A stretch of DNA of 64,000 bases from Echiichthys vipera (Eukaryota; Chordata; Actinopteri; Perciformes; Trachinidae): positions 4,194,944-4,258,943 of the forward strand of contig OY829653.1 in the NCBI GenBank assembly GCA_963691815.1. The letters run 5' to 3'. The position numbers and the translations under genes are program-made. The notes under the pieces are model-generated. The model saw only the letters and a program-made list of their open reading frames with translations, ran no database searches and was not told where the DNA came from. Positions 47,722 through 58,278 of this stretch are shown piece by piece (position 1 is the stretch's first letter; the number at the start of each line of letters is the position of its first letter).

Positions 47722-48284
47722 GGGCGCACTCACACTGTCCATCCATACCGTGCCCCGTACTTTAGGGTCCTTGTCCCCCCCTCCAGGCCCGTTTGTACTC
47801 ACACTACCTGGGCCTCGGAGAATGCTTCTTGCTGCCTATACGTCATCACGCCGTAACACGTCACACGCATTGATGACGTCATGGCGCTGCGTGGCTTTGT
47901 TTCCAAATCTTTCCGTAGACCTCTGAGTTTTTGTGCGTCTTGTCGACTGTTTTTGAATCTTTTCATCGACCAAATCTGCAGTAAACACTCCACCTCCGCA
48001 TCACACCAACGTGAACCTTTCACCGCCATTGTTTTAAATGTCCGCGCATGGTCCCTCCTTCTTTTTTCTACGTCCCAACAGGCGCACAGGAAATGACCTC
48101 AGAACCGCCGTAGGCCTCGTGCTCGTACATGTGCAAACGTGCTTTACAAAGTCCCACCTCTCCCAAACGGACCGTCTCCGGCAAGCTCGCCGCAGCTAGG
48201 CGTGGTACGGTTGCACTCACACTGGTCAAATGAACTAGACTTTAGCCGTACGGCACGGTACGGATGGGCAGTGTGAGTGCGCCC
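47722..48284 (-). mobile_element. MITE with Myb/SANT-like ORF, copy 3 (best-preserved ends)
   Basis: GGGCGCACTCACACTGTCC at the left and its reverse complement at the right, with TAA on both sides (47719-47721, 48285-48287). The minus-strand ORF (48029-47799) stays open for 76 codons because the stop seen in copies 1 and 2 reads AGA here. The extra codons show no domain. Confidence 0.78.
47799..48029 (-). CDS. Open Myb/SANT-like ORF within MITE copy 3 (probably not functional)
   Basis: A 76-codon ORF starting MAVKGSRWCDAEVECLLQIW. The first 25 residues fit the first helix of a Myb/SANT-like (trihelix) DNA-binding domain such as those of Harbinger elements. The remainder (GLRKDLETKPRSAMTSS...) lacks the later helices. 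It is a fragment of a transposon protein carried by a non-autonomous element. Expression is unlikely. Confidence 0.35.
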   Translation of the reverse strand: MAVKGSRWCDAEVECLLQIWSMKRFKNSRQDAQKLRGLRKDLETKPRSAMTSSMRVTCYGVMTYRQQEAFSEAQVV

Positions 48285-48978
48285 TAAGTGCCTGGGGGAA
48301 AGCGCTGCTCATCATGCTGTGGGTGTTGTTTTTCAGCTGCAGGGATTTGGGGGGACTGTTCAGGGTTGAAGCCAAGAGCACAGAGCAAAGTACAGAGATA
48401 ACCTTAATGAAAACCTGGTCCAGGGCACTCAGGACCTCAGACTGGACCGATCAAGACCCTAAATCCAGATGTGCAAAGCTGAACGCATCATACCCAAAAA
48501 GACCCAAGGGCTCAAATCATATAAAAACGAGTTTAAAGTAGGTTAGCGTTGATGTATCATAACTGAATGTGTCAGAGGTGCAGCAGCTTGAGTGCACGGT
48601 GTGTCTATACTTAATAAAACATGACAACAATACTAAAACACACTTTGCAGAAAGATGACAAACAGACTTAACCGAATCAGTCAGCAACCTTTGAGTCGTA
48701 AGGCCAAGTGGAAATAAAGTAGCTCATAAACTGCTCCAGACCTGGAAATAAAAACATGACCACTACAAGGCAACGTGTTCCCGATCTTCCTCTCCACTCG
48801 GCTCGGGTCTACATCACCATGTTTGACTGAAAGCTCCTTTCTAACTGGAGCCCCTGTGAGACCTTTTCTACCCCTGTGGGTATCTGAGCACATGTAATAA
48901 CAAGCATGAAGTCTTTTTTATGACTTGAAGCCACATTTTTCTGTTACATTTGCTTGAATTAAGAGGCCCATCCGGGAC
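48285..48978. other. Intronic sequence, nothing recognised
   Basis: No feature identified. Confidence 0.4.
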
Positions 48979-48996
48979 GAGAGAGAGAGGGAGAGA

Positions 48997-49050
<54 letters not shown>
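48979..49050. repeat. (GA)n microsatellite
   Basis: About 36 GA units with rare interruptions (GG, CA). Confidence 0.95.
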
Positions 49051-49054
<4 letters not shown>

Positions 49055-50328
49055 AACTGCAGCGGGATAACAAACATCCTTTTCTTTCCCTCCAGCTAAA
49101 GACTCTGATTGTGTCCGTCAGTCAGCAGAGAAGCAAGACTGTACAAAAACTCCACAAGAGACTTCTGCGTTAGTGCCATTTCCTGCAGGTGTGGACACGC
49201 GCACGCCTTCACTATTCTCTATTTTCTTTTGTAGCGCATATGAGAAATACATCCAATTATGTGAGTGTTCCCGGGATGAAGTGCGTTCCCACTGCGTTAA
49301 TGAAAGAGCCGCAGCATCTATAGGAAGAGTTGTGTATGTGGTGGGGCTTTTTTAATAAGAGAGTGTAAATGTTTACTGAGCCCCGGAGGCACATCAACAA
49401 ATCTGACCTCATCTAGATCTAAGGAGTGTGCCGTCAGCGGGGGCTCGGATGGAAACGGCTTCATCTGTAAATCCCCCAAAATCTGCTGCACTCGCTCGAA
49501 CAGCTGTTTGGTTTCTGTGCACAATTACGAGCAGAGATCTGCATCTTCTAATAAACTGCTTGACTGGAGCCGTACTGCACATGTGTGGACGCAGAGTCTC
49601 AATTTAAAAAATAAAAGAAAGAAAAGAAACGTTTATTAAACTTTATTAAAAGGCGACACCAGCAACACAGAGCTGCCTGTGGACGAACGTCTGTAGATAA
49701 TGCCGGGAAAACAATCGCAGCGGCCGATACGGTACGCGTAAATAACGCAAACATCAGCCGATAGTCTTGGTCTTACACCACTAAGACTGTACAGTTTTAC
49801 TAAAGTCTGCTGCCATTAAGAGGGAAATATTGTACTTTTTAAATCATATTACAATTATTATTAAATTATATCATTTCCACAAATGAAGAGGAAGAGAAAT
49901 AAATAAATAAAATAAGAACAGCAACAATGAACATCATAATAATTGCAAATGAACAATTATTATGATAATTGTTTTTAAAACGTTTTCTTTTATAACGATG
50001 TACTTTTTACTCCATAGTTTTATTTATTTATTTGGTTTTCAGTGCACGGTATAATTTAATGATCGACATATTACTGAGGGGAAAATAGAAAATAAAAATC
50101 CACAATAAAAATGTTACAATAGTCAGTCATAGCCAAGAGTTACTGTAGATAAGACTAACATGATCTCATGGGGAAGCAAATATAAATAAATGCTTTCCAA
50201 ACCTCTTCAAGTCACTTTTACACACCACCGCATTTAAACTACGTGGTTAAGTTATTAAAAACATTGTGGTGTTCATGTAAGTACTGTACATTACATCTCC
50301 CCTCCTGTCCACACCTAACTAACTAACC

Positions 50329-50330
<2 letters not shown>
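49051..50330. other. Intronic sequence, nothing recognised
   Basis: AT-rich between 49800 and 50100; no feature identified. Confidence 0.4.

Positions 50331-50412
<82 letters not shown>
50331..50412. repeat. (AC)41 microsatellite at the 3' side of a SINE
   Basis: Forty-one uninterrupted AC units, directly adjoining the 3' part of a minus-strand family D SINE. Confidence 0.95.
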
Positions 50413-50414
<2 letters not shown>

Positions 50415-50640
50415 AATGGAGAGATGTCAGAGCGAGGGGGCTGCCAATGGCTCAGCGCCCCAGGCAGTTGGGGGCTCGGTGCCTTGCTCAACAGCACCTC
50501 GGCAGTGCCCAGGGGATGAACTGGCATCTCTGCAGCCACCAATCCATTCTCCATTCATGGTCCACACAGGGACTCAAACCGGCGACCCTCCTGTTCCCAG
50601 CGGAGTCACCTATGGACTGAGCTACTGACGCCCCCTTAAA
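50413..50640 (-). mobile_element. SINE family D, full-length body
   Basis: On the minus strand: GGGGGCGTCAGTAGCTCAGT, CCATAGGTGACTCCGC, B box GGTTTGAGTCC, body GATGCCAGTTCATCCCCTGG, and CTCTCCATTAAG followed by (GT)41. Confidence 0.75.
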
Positions 50641-50652
50641 GTCTAGTGTAGT

Positions 50653-50724
50653 GGGCTCGTCCGGGATTTGAACCCAGGACCTCTCGCACCCAAAGTGAGA
50701 ATCATACTCCTACACCAACGAGCC
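50653..50724 (-). tRNA. tRNA-Pro (anticodon TGG), diverged
   Basis: The 72-base minus-strand sequence folds as a tRNA. Acceptor GGCTCGT pairs with ACGAGCC, discriminator C. The T arm is CTGGG-TTCAAAT-CCCGG. The anticodon loop TTTGGGT gives anticodon TGG. It matches my memory of vertebrate tRNA-Pro except for a few bases: D arm (GTGTAGGAGT), an A-C mismatch in the anticodon stem (CTCAC/GCGAG), and a T-G pair in the T stem. No TTTT terminator follows within the next 20 bases. It may be a pseudogene. It lies 12 bases upstream of the head of a SINE on the same strand. Confidence 0.75.
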
Positions 50725-51058
50725 AAAAAAGCAAGAAAGGCATCTTGATATAACGTGAGATCATTTTTAAAAATTGTTATTCAAACGCCGTTTCGTGAGC
50801 TCGGACTGTCAGAGCTGATTTCAACAGGCGATAAATACGATCACAGCCACTTCACCAAATCTGTGCTCAAAGGCGGCCATACTTTAGATAATCTGTCATC
50901 AGAGCCGTGAACAGCAAAAGTTCAAGAATCTGAGAGTGCGTTGGGGGAGTGAGGGAGTGAAGGCTCGCTGGAAGAGTGTCCATTTTGATTGGCTGTTGTG
51001 GTGGAGGCTTATCTTCACACTGTAACCCAAAAACAGAGCTGTGGGGGGGGGGGAGGGG
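50725..51058. other. Intronic sequence with a G-run
   Basis: Ends in a G-rich run (51042-51060) that precedes the 72-bp direct repeat. Confidence 0.4.
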
Positions 51059-51143
51059 GGGTTCAGTTCGGCTTACAAATATTTCCGTAAATACTGTAAA
51101 CTGAATATGAAACGTCAGAACCCAGAGAGCTCTAATCAGGTTA

Positions 51144-51203
<60 letters not shown>

Positions 51204-51400
51204 CCCGAAATACACACACATGCACAAACAGGACCTATACACATGCAACTAATGGAGAGATGTTAGAGCGATGGAGCTGCCAGTGACCGGCGCCCCGAGC
51301 AGTTGGGGGTTCGGCCGTGAGGGGGCTGGGTTCAGTAGGTTTCCAAACATTTCCGTAAATACTTCAAACTGAATATGAAACGTCAGAACCCAGAGAGCTT
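51059..51400. repeat. 72-bp direct repeat flanking a family D SINE fragment and (AC)n
   Basis: The segment 51059-51131 (TTTCCGTAAATACTGTAAAC, then AACGTCAGAACCCAGAGAGC) is repeated at 51329-51400 with few changes. Between the copies lie an (AC)28 tract (51146-51201) and a minus-strand family D SINE fragment (51202-51320). Confidence 0.75.
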
Positions 51401-51724
51401 GGGACCGAACTAGAATGTGTTAACATTAAATAAACCCCAAATACGTTCGTTTTTAAATCCTTTTTTCTCTCCTTTCCTTTCTCAACCTTCGTTCTGTCCC
51501 ACTGTCTCCTTATTTATTGATTTATTTCCAGCCTTCTTTTCATTTTTTACCTTTTTGAACTCATCTGAAAGCAAAAAAAAAGAAAAATCACTGAAAATTC
51601 AAGGATTTCTCTTTCTTCACCGCGGGTTCTTTTACGCACTTTAACCTTCTGCCTGTCTGTTTACTTTAGCAACTCCAATGACCCCCGACCGCCCGAAGCG
51701 CCGACTACATGTCCGCTTTTCGCT

Positions 51725-51860
51725 CTGTCATCTCTCCATTAATGCGTGTGTATAAATCCTGTTTGTGCCTGTGTGTGTGTGTGTGTGTGTTGACCTTTGT
51801 GCGTCACAAAAAACGAATCCCCCCACTGAGGGATTAATAAAGTGCTTCATTCTTTTCATG
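51725..51860 (+). mobile_element. SINE family D, 3' part with (GT)n
   Basis: CATCTCTCCATTAATGCGTG, GTCCTGTTTGTG-like body, (GT)11 and tail GAGGGATTAATAAAGTGCTT. Confidence 0.6.
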
Positions 51861-52163
51861 TATTTCTGACTGACTGACTTTTCTCCGTGACACAGATTTG
51901 ACATTTCGACTCTTCCGGCACTACGTATAAGTGAAAAACGTATTTTCTCACGTCTGTGTGACACATAAAGAAACCCCATCACACCTACAGGCTTCCTTTT
52001 TTTTGTTGCACCCTTGAAAAACCAAATCTACACCGGTGTTGAAAGCGCTGAAAACAGAACGTAGGACGGTGACTCGTGTGTGAACTCGAACTCCTGCTTT
52101 TAAGGAACTCGGGAGCTCGGTGGAAAGTTTGAGAAGAAGCGACGACAAAAGGGAATCAGAAAG
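51861..52163. other. Intronic sequence, nothing recognised
   Basis: No feature identified. Confidence 0.4.
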
Positions 52164-52216
<53 letters not shown>

Positions 52217-52239
52217 CGAAGGGTTCAAAGAGCAGGAAT

Positions 52240-52284
<45 letters not shown>
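52164..52284. repeat. Compound (GA)n ... (GT)n(GA)n microsatellite
   Basis: (GA)25 at 52164-52214, then (GT)17 at 52240-52274 followed by a short GA run. Confidence 0.93.
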
Positions 52285-52285
<1 letters not shown>

Positions 52286-53293
52286 TGAGAGGTGATTACT
52301 TTGCGTTAATCTCGTATCAGCTTTCCAGCACTTGGAGGCTTCCCAGTGAATTACTCATTATCTGCAGACAAGTCTGTTGAATAGAGATTAGACAGGGCGA
52401 GCGAAGAGACGCCGTATTCCTGAACTTTCTCATGAAACGATCCGTCTTCTCGTGGGTTATCTGGGCTTTTCTCCACGACGTCCCCACGCTTTTTAATTCC
52501 TCCGTGCGTTTGTTTTTCTCACTCTCGTCCAGCTGTGCTCCATATTTCAACCACTCCTTCGAGAGCAGGTTTAAAACTGTGCTATCCTTGTTGTTCAAAA
52601 GCAGCCTTTTAGACTTTTATCCGTCCGGTTTTTCCTTTTTTTTTTTTACACGAGTCATCACGTTTTTTGATGACCTGGCTGATTTTGAGCTGCGCGAGGC
52701 CACATATTTCCTTATAACTACTTTCTGCTTTTAAATAGAGAATCAATAGATCCATACGGGTGTACACACGAGTCCTGGTACAGTGAGTGTACGTCGGTTG
52801 AGTGCTCCATTTAAAAGGTAGCGCCTCGACGATTGCAAATCCAATAAGGTCTATGCAGCCTCGTACTACCGTTGCATTTCAGCCAGCTGTTTACACCCGT
52901 TCTCCATATCAGAGAGATTAAAGAGCTCATCTCTGAAAAACGACCAGATCTAAAGGAATCACTTCAAATCATATACTTAGACTGCTGTTTTCCTGCCATG
53001 CACCACTATCACTTTATTATTCACTTTATTATTTAGCTTATAGTTATATATTATATTTATACTCTATTACTGCACTATAGTTCTGTTACATCTGCTCATT
53101 ACACACATGTATCATGTCTGACCTCATCTGAATCCGATCACTGTCCACTTATATCTTCTCTGCACTACATTTCTGTCGATACCTGTTTCAACAGTCTACT
53201 GCATGTTTACATCATATACACCCGCTCACATGTCTGCTTACATCTGATACACGCATGTCTTTCTACATCTCACGCTGACGATGTTCTCCGTAT
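52285..53293. other. Intronic sequence, nothing recognised
   Basis: From about 52990 the AT-rich sequence may already belong to the retroposon ending at 53464. Confidence 0.35.
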
Positions 53294-53464
53294 CTAACCT
53301 GTACTAACACACTAACATCCTGACACTAACTCTTCTTTTACACTTTATTCTTGTGTTAGGTGTAAATGTTTTTGTATAGTTGCACTGTCGTTATTTGCTG
53401 CTCTGTGTGCCCTGAATTGCCCCCCGGGGACAAATAAAGTTTTTTGAATTGAATTGAATTGAAT
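53294..53464 (+). mobile_element. Retroposon 3' tail with (TTGAA)n, copy 2
   Basis: Nearly identical to 37528-37694 from CTAACCTGTACTAACACACT to the TTGAATTGAATTGAA end. Confidence 0.65.
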
Positions 53465-54900
53465 CTTAACACATGATGGGACCTTTTCCACATCTACATA
53501 ACCGATAAATAGTATATTGTTATAATATACAGCCGACAGTCAACCGTCTCAAAAACTAATTGCAGCAAAGAGCAGGAAGGGATCATTATTGTGTTCATGG
53601 CTGCGGCTAATGACTATTTTCTTCAATGCTTAATCAATCATTTGGTCTAAAATGTCAAAAGAAATACAGAAGAATGGCCACCGTGACTCCCAAGAGTCCA
53701 GACACACCTCTTAAAATGGCGTCTTTTGTCCAACTAATCGTCCGAAACCCAAAGAGAATTGGTTTAAGACCGCACTGTGCAACGAAATGTAGCAAATCTT
53801 CAAGTTTGAGGGGCTGGAGCTCGGAAACATTTGTCATGTTTGCTCGAAAAACAACAATGAATCAATAATCAAAATATGTTCTGATTAATTTCTGCCACAT
53901 TACTTCAGCTCTACTTGTTTTATGGATAGTGTAGGAGAACAATTAAAACACATTCAGCTTTTTGAAACTTGCCAGATTATACATTGTACATAATTATGTT
54001 ATTAGATGAATAAATAAATGTTCCCTGTGATGCATTATAAGGGTTGATACAGTACCAGCGATCATCCTTGGACAGAAACCGGGATTAAGATCTATGACCT
54101 CCTATTATCACGTAACCAAATGTGGTTTTCGATCCCGTATCAAGTACCAGGTTTTTCTGTAATGTGGCTAACTCTTTGGAAAGTTGTCGCAAGTTTGTCG
54201 AGCACCGATCGAAGGATGTGACAGGCTTCAGAAAAGATGCAAATACAAAGAAAACGTAATCGCAGAGCTGAGAAGAAATGCAAAGCTGCAGTTTATTAAA
54301 TGAAATAAAGACTCTAAAGACTTTACGAATATTGTTCAAGGATGTTTTTTCATCAAAAAATGACATAATTTGGTGCTAGATGTGAAGAAAATATGAATAT
54401 CATGTCATGAATGTCAGCAGCTGAATGTAAAGTAAGTATTGAGGGGATTTTTAAACATGAAATGTTTATTTTTGTCATAATATAATTGAAGTTTTGTCAT
54501 TATTCACTGTGCACGTATAGAAGTTAAATAAAAATTATTTAGCATGCATTCACATTATTATCAATTTAACACAAACGGATGTTGCAGATCAGCTTCAGGT
54601 CAAAACTGGGATCCGCCCCAGGAAGTGGAAGTTACAGAGTAAGGAAGTGTGACCAGGGGGTGGAGGATCCTGAACGAATGAGAGGCTGTCAGGGAGTGAT
54701 CGACAGTCCAAAGCCTGAACCAGAAACCGCCTCAGCAACATTCACCAATCACAACAACCCAATGAACTTTATTGCTGTATAAATGATGTGTGAAGGGACG
54801 GCTATGCATTCTTTCTGGCTCATTGGTTGGAGCAACATCTTGGCTGAAAACCAGGATGACTGCGATTGCTGACCCCAGAGAGACCCCTGAGACCAAGCAG
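53465..54900. other. Intronic sequence, nothing recognised
   Basis: No recognisable gene. The ORF at 54579-54782 has no domain. Confidence 0.4.
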
Positions 54901-54913
54901 AATATTCTTTGCT

Positions 54914-55539
54914 ATCCTTAAAGCAATTTCAGTCAAAAGCAACTGGACTTAGTTATTTGTCTAGGAAGACGTTTCACCTCTCATCCAAGAGGCTTCATCA
55001 GTTCATGTACGCATCTGACCAGGCTGGGACTGGACCAGGACCAGGACCAGGCTGGGACTGGACCAGGACCAGGACCAGGCTGGGACTGGTCCAACTAACT
55101 GGTGTGGAGATCCAGGTATTTAACCTCTCACAAGGCCGATGATGTCACTGAAACCCTTTGTGCTCCAAGTGCGACGACCGTCTTTAGAGTGACAGTTGTT
55201 GATGGGAAGTTGGTTTGGACTTGTTTAGTGCTCTATTGAGTCTGAACGACAGTCGTTGGAGTCACAGGAGGCCATTTGTGAACAGTTGTGGGGTTAGACT
55301 GTTGAATCTCCTGAAGGGATGAAAGGGCAGCATTGTTAACTGGAGATAAGTCGTGTCTCAGACCTCCTCCTCTGTTTAGCGATGGTTTCTCTACTTTTAC
55401 ATAGATGCGTACATGAACTGATGAAGCCTCTTGGATGAGAGGTGAAACGTCTTCCTAGACAAATAACCAAGTCCAGTTGCTTTTGACAGAAATTGCTTTG
55501 AGGATAACGACGACCTGGACGGATGAGAACATTCACAGG
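54914..55539 (+). mobile_element. Penelope-like repeat, copy 4, with 13-bp target duplication
   Basis: It is flanked by perfect AATATTCTTTGCT (54901-54913 and 55540-55552). The left arm 54919-55020 and right arm 55407-55505 are inverted repeats of each other. The right end is complete (GAGAACATTCACAGG), the left end is truncated. It contains CCAGGCTGGGACTGGACCAG units. A hammerhead-like core is present on the minus strand at 55001-54971 and on the plus strand at 55418-55448. Confidence 0.82.
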
Positions 55540-55552
55540 AATATTCTTTGCT

Positions 55553-56762
55553 GTTTTCATAAAACAAATTTTAAACTTTAAGAAGTAGTCTGGTTTTCCT
55601 TGAGTAAAGAACACGACAGTATTCACTTCAGAAACTCTATATATGTTGAATTGTCTGAGATACTGTTTACAGCCAGGCAATGTCAGAGGTAAACACTGTC
55701 GTTATTTGCCCGATTGCACCAAATTACAAAAAAACTTTCAAAACAACTTTGTTGCTTTGCCTCACTTATGCAGTATGATTCCTCCAGATGTTGCATAACA
55801 TATTGCAGTCTCAGGAGGGAACACTTTAACTCTATAGGATCCAAAACAAGCAACGAGAATCAGTTTTTCTCACAAAAGATCCACTCAAAGCCATTCTTAT
55901 CCGTTACTGTGAGGGATGGAGGTTTTCAAAAAGACATTAGACATGCAGGCTCTTATTACACACTTAATATAAACATTTGTCGTTCTTTGGATGCCTCAGA
56001 TGCCATCTGGCCTTAAACATTTTCTATGGTAAAGTATGTTGCTCTGTTGGAATTTAAAATAAAAACAGATGTCAGTGTTAATAAGGAGATGAGTTGTACT
56101 CGGAAGCCAAATTCCTCAAAGAGAAATAAACCTGCTCTCAGTTAATGAGTTTATGTCTGAGAGCCTAAAGACAGAGCTGTCGATAAATCACAGAGATAGT
56201 TAAATATGCAAACCGTCTGGAGAGTAAGTGCACGGCAGAGTAATCTCACAGTTCCCACGAACACTTATCTGCTTTTCTGCATTAAACAAAAAGAAAAATG
56301 ATATGGTTTTAAAAATAGAAATACAGCGAAAAGGTCAGAGACTTTCTACACGTTGGATAAATGTTTGCGTAACAAAGCATACGAAGATATGTGTCAGCAC
56401 CGTAAACCATATTCCTGCGCTGTTTTCAAAGGCATTAAAGCTTCAAAAGCATCATTTCAATGAAGTGTTTCATGGGTAACTGAGAGAGAGAATTTTATAT
56501 GTATCTAAAAAGAGACAGATGCTTGAACTTGACCAATGAGGTTGGGAAGATTGGACCTCAATGCCTCAAAGCTCCAAGCTGCTTACTGTCTCCAGCTCTG
56601 GGTCAGTGAGAACAGCTTTAAAGAAAGACATCTCCAAAAATGAATATTTTAAGGATATTAAAGATTAAATAGAATCACTGTTTGTAGTTTTTTTAGGTGG
56701 CCATTGTTCTAATTTTATTTTGCTAATTCAAAGGTCATCTTTGCACACCAAGTCCTATTTTT
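55553..56762. other. Intronic sequence, nothing recognised
   Basis: No feature identified. Confidence 0.4.
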
Positions 56763-57343
56763 CATCTCATCTCATCTTCATCCTCTTATCCGGGGTCGGG
56801 TCTCGGGGGCAGCAGCTTTAGCAGGGGACCCCAAACTTCCCTTTCCCGGGCCACATTAACCAGCTCTAACTGGGGGATCCTGAGGCGTTCCCAGGCCAGT
56901 GTGGAGATCTAATCTCTCCACCTGGTCCTGGGTCTTCCCCGAGGCCTCCTCCCAGCTGGACGTGCCTGGAACACCTCCCTAGGGAGGCGCCCAGGGTTCA
57001 TCCTTACCAGATGATCCTGAACCACCTCAACTGGCTCCTTTTAATGCAAAGGAGCAGCGGCTCTACTCCGAGTTCCTCACGGATGCTGAACTTCTCCCCC
57101 TCTCTCTAAGGGAGACTCCAGACCCCCTCCTGAGGAAACACATTTCGGCCGCGGTAAAGCGACTGCAGCACCGCCCCCGCTGCTTCGATTCTCCAGCCAA
57201 ACTCATGCTCCATCATCCCCTCACTCGTGAACATGATCCCGAGGTACTTGAACTCCTTCACTTGGGGTCAGGACTCATTCTCTACCTGGAGTAAGCAATC
57301 CACCGGTTTCCTGCTGAGAGCCACGGCCTCAGATTTGAAAGTG
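56763..57343 (-). mobile_element. RTE-type LINE 3' remnant, copy 2
   Basis: Same family, orientation and (GATGA)n tail as 31190-31888, with an additional deletion of roughly 115 bp near 57157. Its 5' boundary is at the same AAATCTGAGGCC point. Confidence 0.72.
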
Positions 57344-58135
57344 CTAATACTACCTCTCATTTTGTCAGTCACATTTACATTAAGACTCTGAAACATTCAT
57401 CCGTCGTTAACGTTTTCGTAGCAGGTTTGATGTTCTGTGTTTTGTCGGATCAAAAGCCCCTTTGACGACTCAGATCCACGGGATATGCAAATGTCATCAT
57501 CCAAACATCTGATAAACTGATTGAATCACTTGTGTATCTCAGCACAAAGCACTTTACAACAAAGAGATGCAGAATTTAAACGATCGTACAGTAACTATAA
57601 TCCTACATTCAACAGGTCAGACAGTAATACTCAGGTGGGTGATGAATAGAGGATGAGGACAGCGCACAGACAGACAGGGAAGGACAGCTCAACCCCTTCA
57701 GGAAGCCGCGGTGCAAAACGCAAGCCGCAGGCAGAGAGTGGAGACGGACAGGTTCCTCCAGCAGAGAGAGAGGAAGAGAAGGGGAAGGAGAATTTCCCCA
57801 ACAAATGTGTTAATAAAACGCATCTATTGGATTAGAGAAAACAGACTTAATGTGCAAATACCTTTTCAATTCATCGGGTAAAGGCATTTTCACATTGAGT
57901 CAGATTTATTTCAACCAAACCAGAGTTGGTGTTTGTCGAAACAGTGGAAAGACTATTGATGCGTCTTCGGTGAAAGAGAGAAACTTGAATGCAGGTGTGC
58001 CACCGCTCACACACCTGGGTGAATATATCAGCACTCGCCACTTACTGGGCTGACAACAGAATCCATCACATCTCAAAACAACAGAACAACGTGAGCAGCC
58101 TGAAAACCTGCGAGCAGATCAAACACGAGACTCAC
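57344..58135. other. Intron adjoining the donor of the znf385 exon
   Basis: Minus-strand intron start. No repeat or further exon recognised. Confidence 0.4.
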
Positions 58136-58278
58136 CGCGTTGAATCCTGGGAAGAGGCTCACCGCTGTGGCCGTATCCAATGGAAACGGGAGAAACTGCT
58201 TCATGCCCAGTGAGGTCTGGACAGCAGGCAGGGCGGGACGCAGCAGGGTGGGCATGAGGCCATTTTGACATGTGTTAC
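58136..58278 (-). CDS. znf385: ZNF385-family zinc-finger gene, internal coding exon (linker before first finger)
   Basis: Read on the minus strand, this 143-bp segment is bounded by a pyrimidine-rich acceptor (ctccgtctcctacag) and a donor (GCG|gtgagtctc). It supplies 2 bases of a split codon and then 47 open codons. The peptide contains LLRPALP, then KQFLPFPLDTATAV and LFPGFNA. From memory this is the Pro-rich linker that precedes the MDPVQKAV segment in ZNF385 proteins, which are nuclear RNA/DNA-binding proteins with U1/matrin-type C2H2 fingers. The exon ends in phase 0, and the exon at 18966-18859 starts in phase 0 with ATG, so the two join as ...GFNA-MDPVQ. The wording (LPFPLDT, FNAM) looks closest to the D paralogue and then B, but the paralogue is not settled. 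No preceding finger exon was found up to base 64000. A longer ATG-initiated frame (58255-58073) runs past the donor and is not the real end. Confidence 0.86.

Larger units (their letters stand above)
18967..58135 (-). other. Inferred 39-kb intron of the znf385-family gene
   Basis: This interval lies between the two znf385-family exons. Canonical gt...ag ends are present on the minus strand: gtgagtctc at the 58135 side and cctccag at the 18967 side. No conserved coding sequence was recognised inside it apart from transposon remnants. It holds the SINEs, LINE tails, solo LTR, MITEs and minisatellites listed separately. Introns of this size in a fish gene suggest a regulator with distal enhancers, as for mammalian ZNF385B and ZNF385D, but that is inference. 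Confidence 0.75.

Noticed and set aside
50315..51286. ORFs with long Cys-Val or Thr-His runs
   Set aside because: Translations of (AC)n/(GT)n microsatellites.
54971..55448. Calling the hammerhead-like cores functional ribozymes
   Set aside because: The core bases and stem II are present, but no paired stem III with a NUH cleavage site could be found by eye.
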